Assembly: GCA_964605095.1 (NCBI GenBank)
Contig: CAZSBS010000228.1
Location: 1 to 7,964, forward strand
Reading direction: 5' to 3'
DNA from: JAUWQU01 sp964605095
Lineage (GTDB): Bacteria; Planctomycetota; Phycisphaerae; SM23-33
Length of the DNA stretch: 7,964 nt
Numbering within the stretch: the first letter of the stretch is position 1; each line of letters begins with the position of its first letter. A program made the translations under genes and the position numbers. The notes under the pieces were generated by a model. The model did no database searches. It saw only the letters and a list, made by a program, of their open reading frames with translations, and had not been told where the DNA came from. This document shows positions 6,437 through 7,964 of the stretch, piece by piece.

Positions 6437-7771
6437 ATGTCGATCGGCAACGGCAAAACTCCGTGGCATCTTCGGACAGTGGTACACCTGGTGCTGCTGT
6501 GCGGCGGGGCGTTCTTCGTGCTGCCGCTGGTGTGGATGGTCGCCACGAGCCTCAAGCCCCTCGATCAGACGCTCCAGCAGCCCGAGAGCATCCGCTCGGT
6601 GCTGCTGGCCACGGGCTATAGCACCACTCTCGACGGCAAAAAGTATGACGTGACACGCGAACGCAAGATCGACCTTGCCCCCGGCGAGGTGCTTTATATA
6701 GTCCGCCCGAAGCCGACAGCCGATGGCGGGCCGGCACTGCTGGCCGGCGAACTGACGCTGCCTTTCGGCCCGGAGGTCTGGAAGAAAAGCCCCGCGTTCA
6801 CCGAGGCCGAACTCGCGCAGATGAACGCCCCGGTAACGCCCGCGGTGAAGGTCCTGGCCGGCGAGGGCAACCCGTTCGACCCCGCCACGGGCATGCTGCG
6901 CCTGCGTAGCGGGCGCAGCATCCCGGCGAGCGTCGTCCGCCAAGTACGCCGGCCCGCCGACGGTGGGGCGCTCTGGCTCGTTCGCCAGTGGATCCCCGCC
7001 GACACGGACACCAAGGGCGTGAGCTCGCCATTCGTCAAGATCGACCGCGCGTGGGACATCGTCGGCGCCGACGAACTGACTGCCGGGCCGAAGATCATCC
7101 CGGAAAACTACCCCGTCGCGCTCGAGCGCGTCCACTTCGCTCGCAGCCTGGCCAACACGCTGCTTGTCTGCCTGATGTGCGTCGGCGGGACGGTCGTCTC
7201 ATCGGTCATCGTGGCGTACGGGTTTGCCTTCCTGGAGTTCCCCGGCCGCAGTGCGCTCTTCGGCCTGACGCTCGCGACGATTATGGTTCCCTTCGTCGTG
7301 ACGATGATCCCCGTGTACCTCATGTGGCGCAGCGTCGGCTGGGTCGGCACGTTCAAGCCGCTGTGGGTGGGCACGTGGCTGGGCAGCGCGTTTTTCATCT
7401 TCCTGCTGCGGCAGTTCTTCCTGGGCCTGCCGAAGGACCTGCTCGACGCCGCCCGCATCGACGGGTGCAGCGAGTTGGAAATACTCTGGAACGTCGTGGT
7501 CCCGCTGAGCAGGCCGGTCATCGCGATGGTCGCGCTGTTCACGTTCCTCGGGGCCTGGAAGGACTTCATGGGCCCACTGATCTACCTGAGCGACCCGCGG
7601 CAGTTCACGCTGTCGCTTAGCCTCCAGAGCTTCGCCAGCGAGCACGGCGGCACGCCATGGCACCTGCTGATGGCGGCGTCAACGGTCTTCAGCCTGCCGC
7701 TGATCGTCCTGTTCTTCTTCGCCATGAAGACGTTCATCCGCTCAGTGGCGATGACGGGGATTAAGGGATGA
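6437..7771 (+). CDS. Sugar ABC transporter permease 2 (MalG/UgpE-like) with a large periplasmic insert
   Basis: 444 residues, against roughly 270-290 for a usual MalG/UgpE-type permease. ATG at 6437 has only a weak GGAA site upstream. It pairs with permease 1 to form the channel. Seen: first helix about 15-38, ending VWMVATSLKP; helices about 238-262, 272-298, 308-328, 360-382 and 409-432; EAA loop at about 331-360 (LPKDLLDAARIDGCSELEIL, then VPLSRP), which docks the ATPase. In the family the TSLKP segment is followed within about 30 residues by an ENY segment. Here ENYPVALERVHFARSLANTL starts at 223, leaving about 170 inserted residues (50-222) in the first outside loop. The insert is hydrophilic and strand-rich with no membrane helix, and two similar segments (VRPKPTADGG, 89-98; VRRPADGG, 170-177) hint at an internal duplication. 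It is the last gene of the visible operon, 152 bp after permease 1. Confidence 0.92.
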   Translation: MSIGNGKTPWHLRTVVHLVLLCGGAFFVLPLVWMVATSLKPLDQTLQQPESIRSVLLATGYSTTLDGKKYDVTRERKIDLAPGEVLYIVRPKPTADGGPALLAGELTLPFGPEVWKKSPAFTEAELAQMNAPVTPAVKVLAGEGNPFDPATGMLRLRSGRSIPASVVRQVRRPADGGALWLVRQWIPADTDTKGVSSPFVKIDRAWDIVGADELTAGPKIIPENYPVALERVHFARSLANTLLVCLMCVGGTVVSSVIVAYGFAFLEFPGRSALFGLTLATIMVPFVVTMIPVYLMWRSVGWVGTFKPLWVGTWLGSAFFIFLLRQFFLGLPKDLLDAARIDGCSELEILWNVVVPLSRPVIAMVALFTFLGAWKDFMGPLIYLSDPRQFTLSLSLQSFASEHGGTPWHLLMAASTVFSLPLIVLFFFAMKTFIRSVAMTGIKG

Positions 7772-7784
7772 CTGATTGCGGATT

Positions 7785-7802
7785 GTCCCGGCGCGCCGGG
7801 AC
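7785..7802. repeat. 18-bp perfect GC-rich palindrome downstream of the operon
   Basis: GTCCCGGCG followed directly by CGCCGGGAC is a perfect 18-bp palindrome, 13 bases after the permease 2 stop. As RNA it could fold with a seven-pair stem and a CGCG loop. No T-run follows, so a classic intrinsic terminator is not supported; it may protect the 3' end of the message or be part of a dispersed repeat. Confidence 0.6.
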
Positions 7803-7860
7803 GGAATGCGGATTGGGGATTGGGGATGGCGGATTGGGAACCCCCAACGCTAATGAGCTA

Positions 7861-7887
7861 CGAAGCCCAGGGATAGCAATCCCTGGG
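7861..7887. repeat. 27-bp dispersed hairpin repeat, copy 2
   Basis: Exact copy of the repeat at 6337-6363: CGAAG lead and 9-bp arms (7866-7874 and 7879-7887) around AGCA. The flanks differ from copy 1 immediately outside, so the mobile or conserved unit is short. It follows the operon and has no T-run. Confidence 0.8.
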
Positions 7888-7964
7888 TCGGGCGACGGAT
7901 GAGCTTGCTCTAACCCAACTTTCGCAGTTTGCTCCCCAATCGCGGATTGTTCGCGCTATTTTCG

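Larger units (their letters stand above)
7774..7949 (+). repeat. Repeated GCGGATTG motif in the non-coding end
   Basis: GCGGATTG occurs four times (7778-7785, 7808-7815, 7829-7836, 7942-7949), with GATTGGG-type units in tandem at 7811-7827. The region after the permease 2 stop has no supported gene. It looks like low-complexity intergenic sequence, possibly degenerate dispersed repeats. No promoter for a following gene was identified. Confidence 0.65.

Noticed and set aside
6337..7887. CRISPR array suggested by repeated hairpin units
   Set aside because: Only two copies about 1.5 kb apart with a gene between them; no regular spacers.

Overview
The window holds two unrelated blocks. The right-hand block (about 2961-7771) is GC-rich and coding on the + strand. 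It is an operon for an ABC-type carbohydrate importer: a membrane-anchored protein of unknown function, a membrane-tethered family 1-type solute-binding protein, and two MalF/MalG-like permeases. No ATPase gene is present, so it is either outside the window or shared from another locus. The left-hand block (1 to about 2600) is coding on the - strand and visibly lower in GC. By eye, 31 of 60 bases at 61-120 are G or C, against 39 of 60 at 3961-4020. It holds a winged-helix / Rossmann-fold transferase gene related to the BpsA (DUF43) family, followed 21 bp later by a dGTPase-like HD phosphohydrolase gene that runs off the left edge.

The organism is probably a high-GC, Gram-negative-type bacterium. 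Anchored binding proteins, permeases with large periplasmic inserts, and short repeats and hairpins dispersed between genes suggest Planctomycetes (Phycisphaerae-like) or a neighbouring lineage. This is an inference from style; there is no marker gene.

Layout: 1-1158 (-) partial dGTPase-like protein; 1180-2586 (-) BpsA-like transferase with its own likely promoter and a 13-bp palindrome at 2609-2621; about 2624-2960 divergent intergenic region; 2961-3632 anchored protein; 3643-5094 binding protein; 5091-6284 permease 1, overlapping by ATGA; 6285-6436 gap with direct repeats and two hairpins; 6437-7771 permease 2; 7772-7964 repeat-rich non-coding end containing a second exact copy of the 27-bp hairpin repeat.

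The two left genes look like an acquired accessory cassette. A dNTP-hydrolysing enzyme paired with a wHTH-transferase is compatible with antiphage defence, but that is a hypothesis. In the transporter, both permeases carry family-atypical insertions: an extra two-helix hairpin in permease 1 and about 170 periplasmic residues in permease 2. With the anchored first protein, this suggests an elaborated periplasmic assembly.
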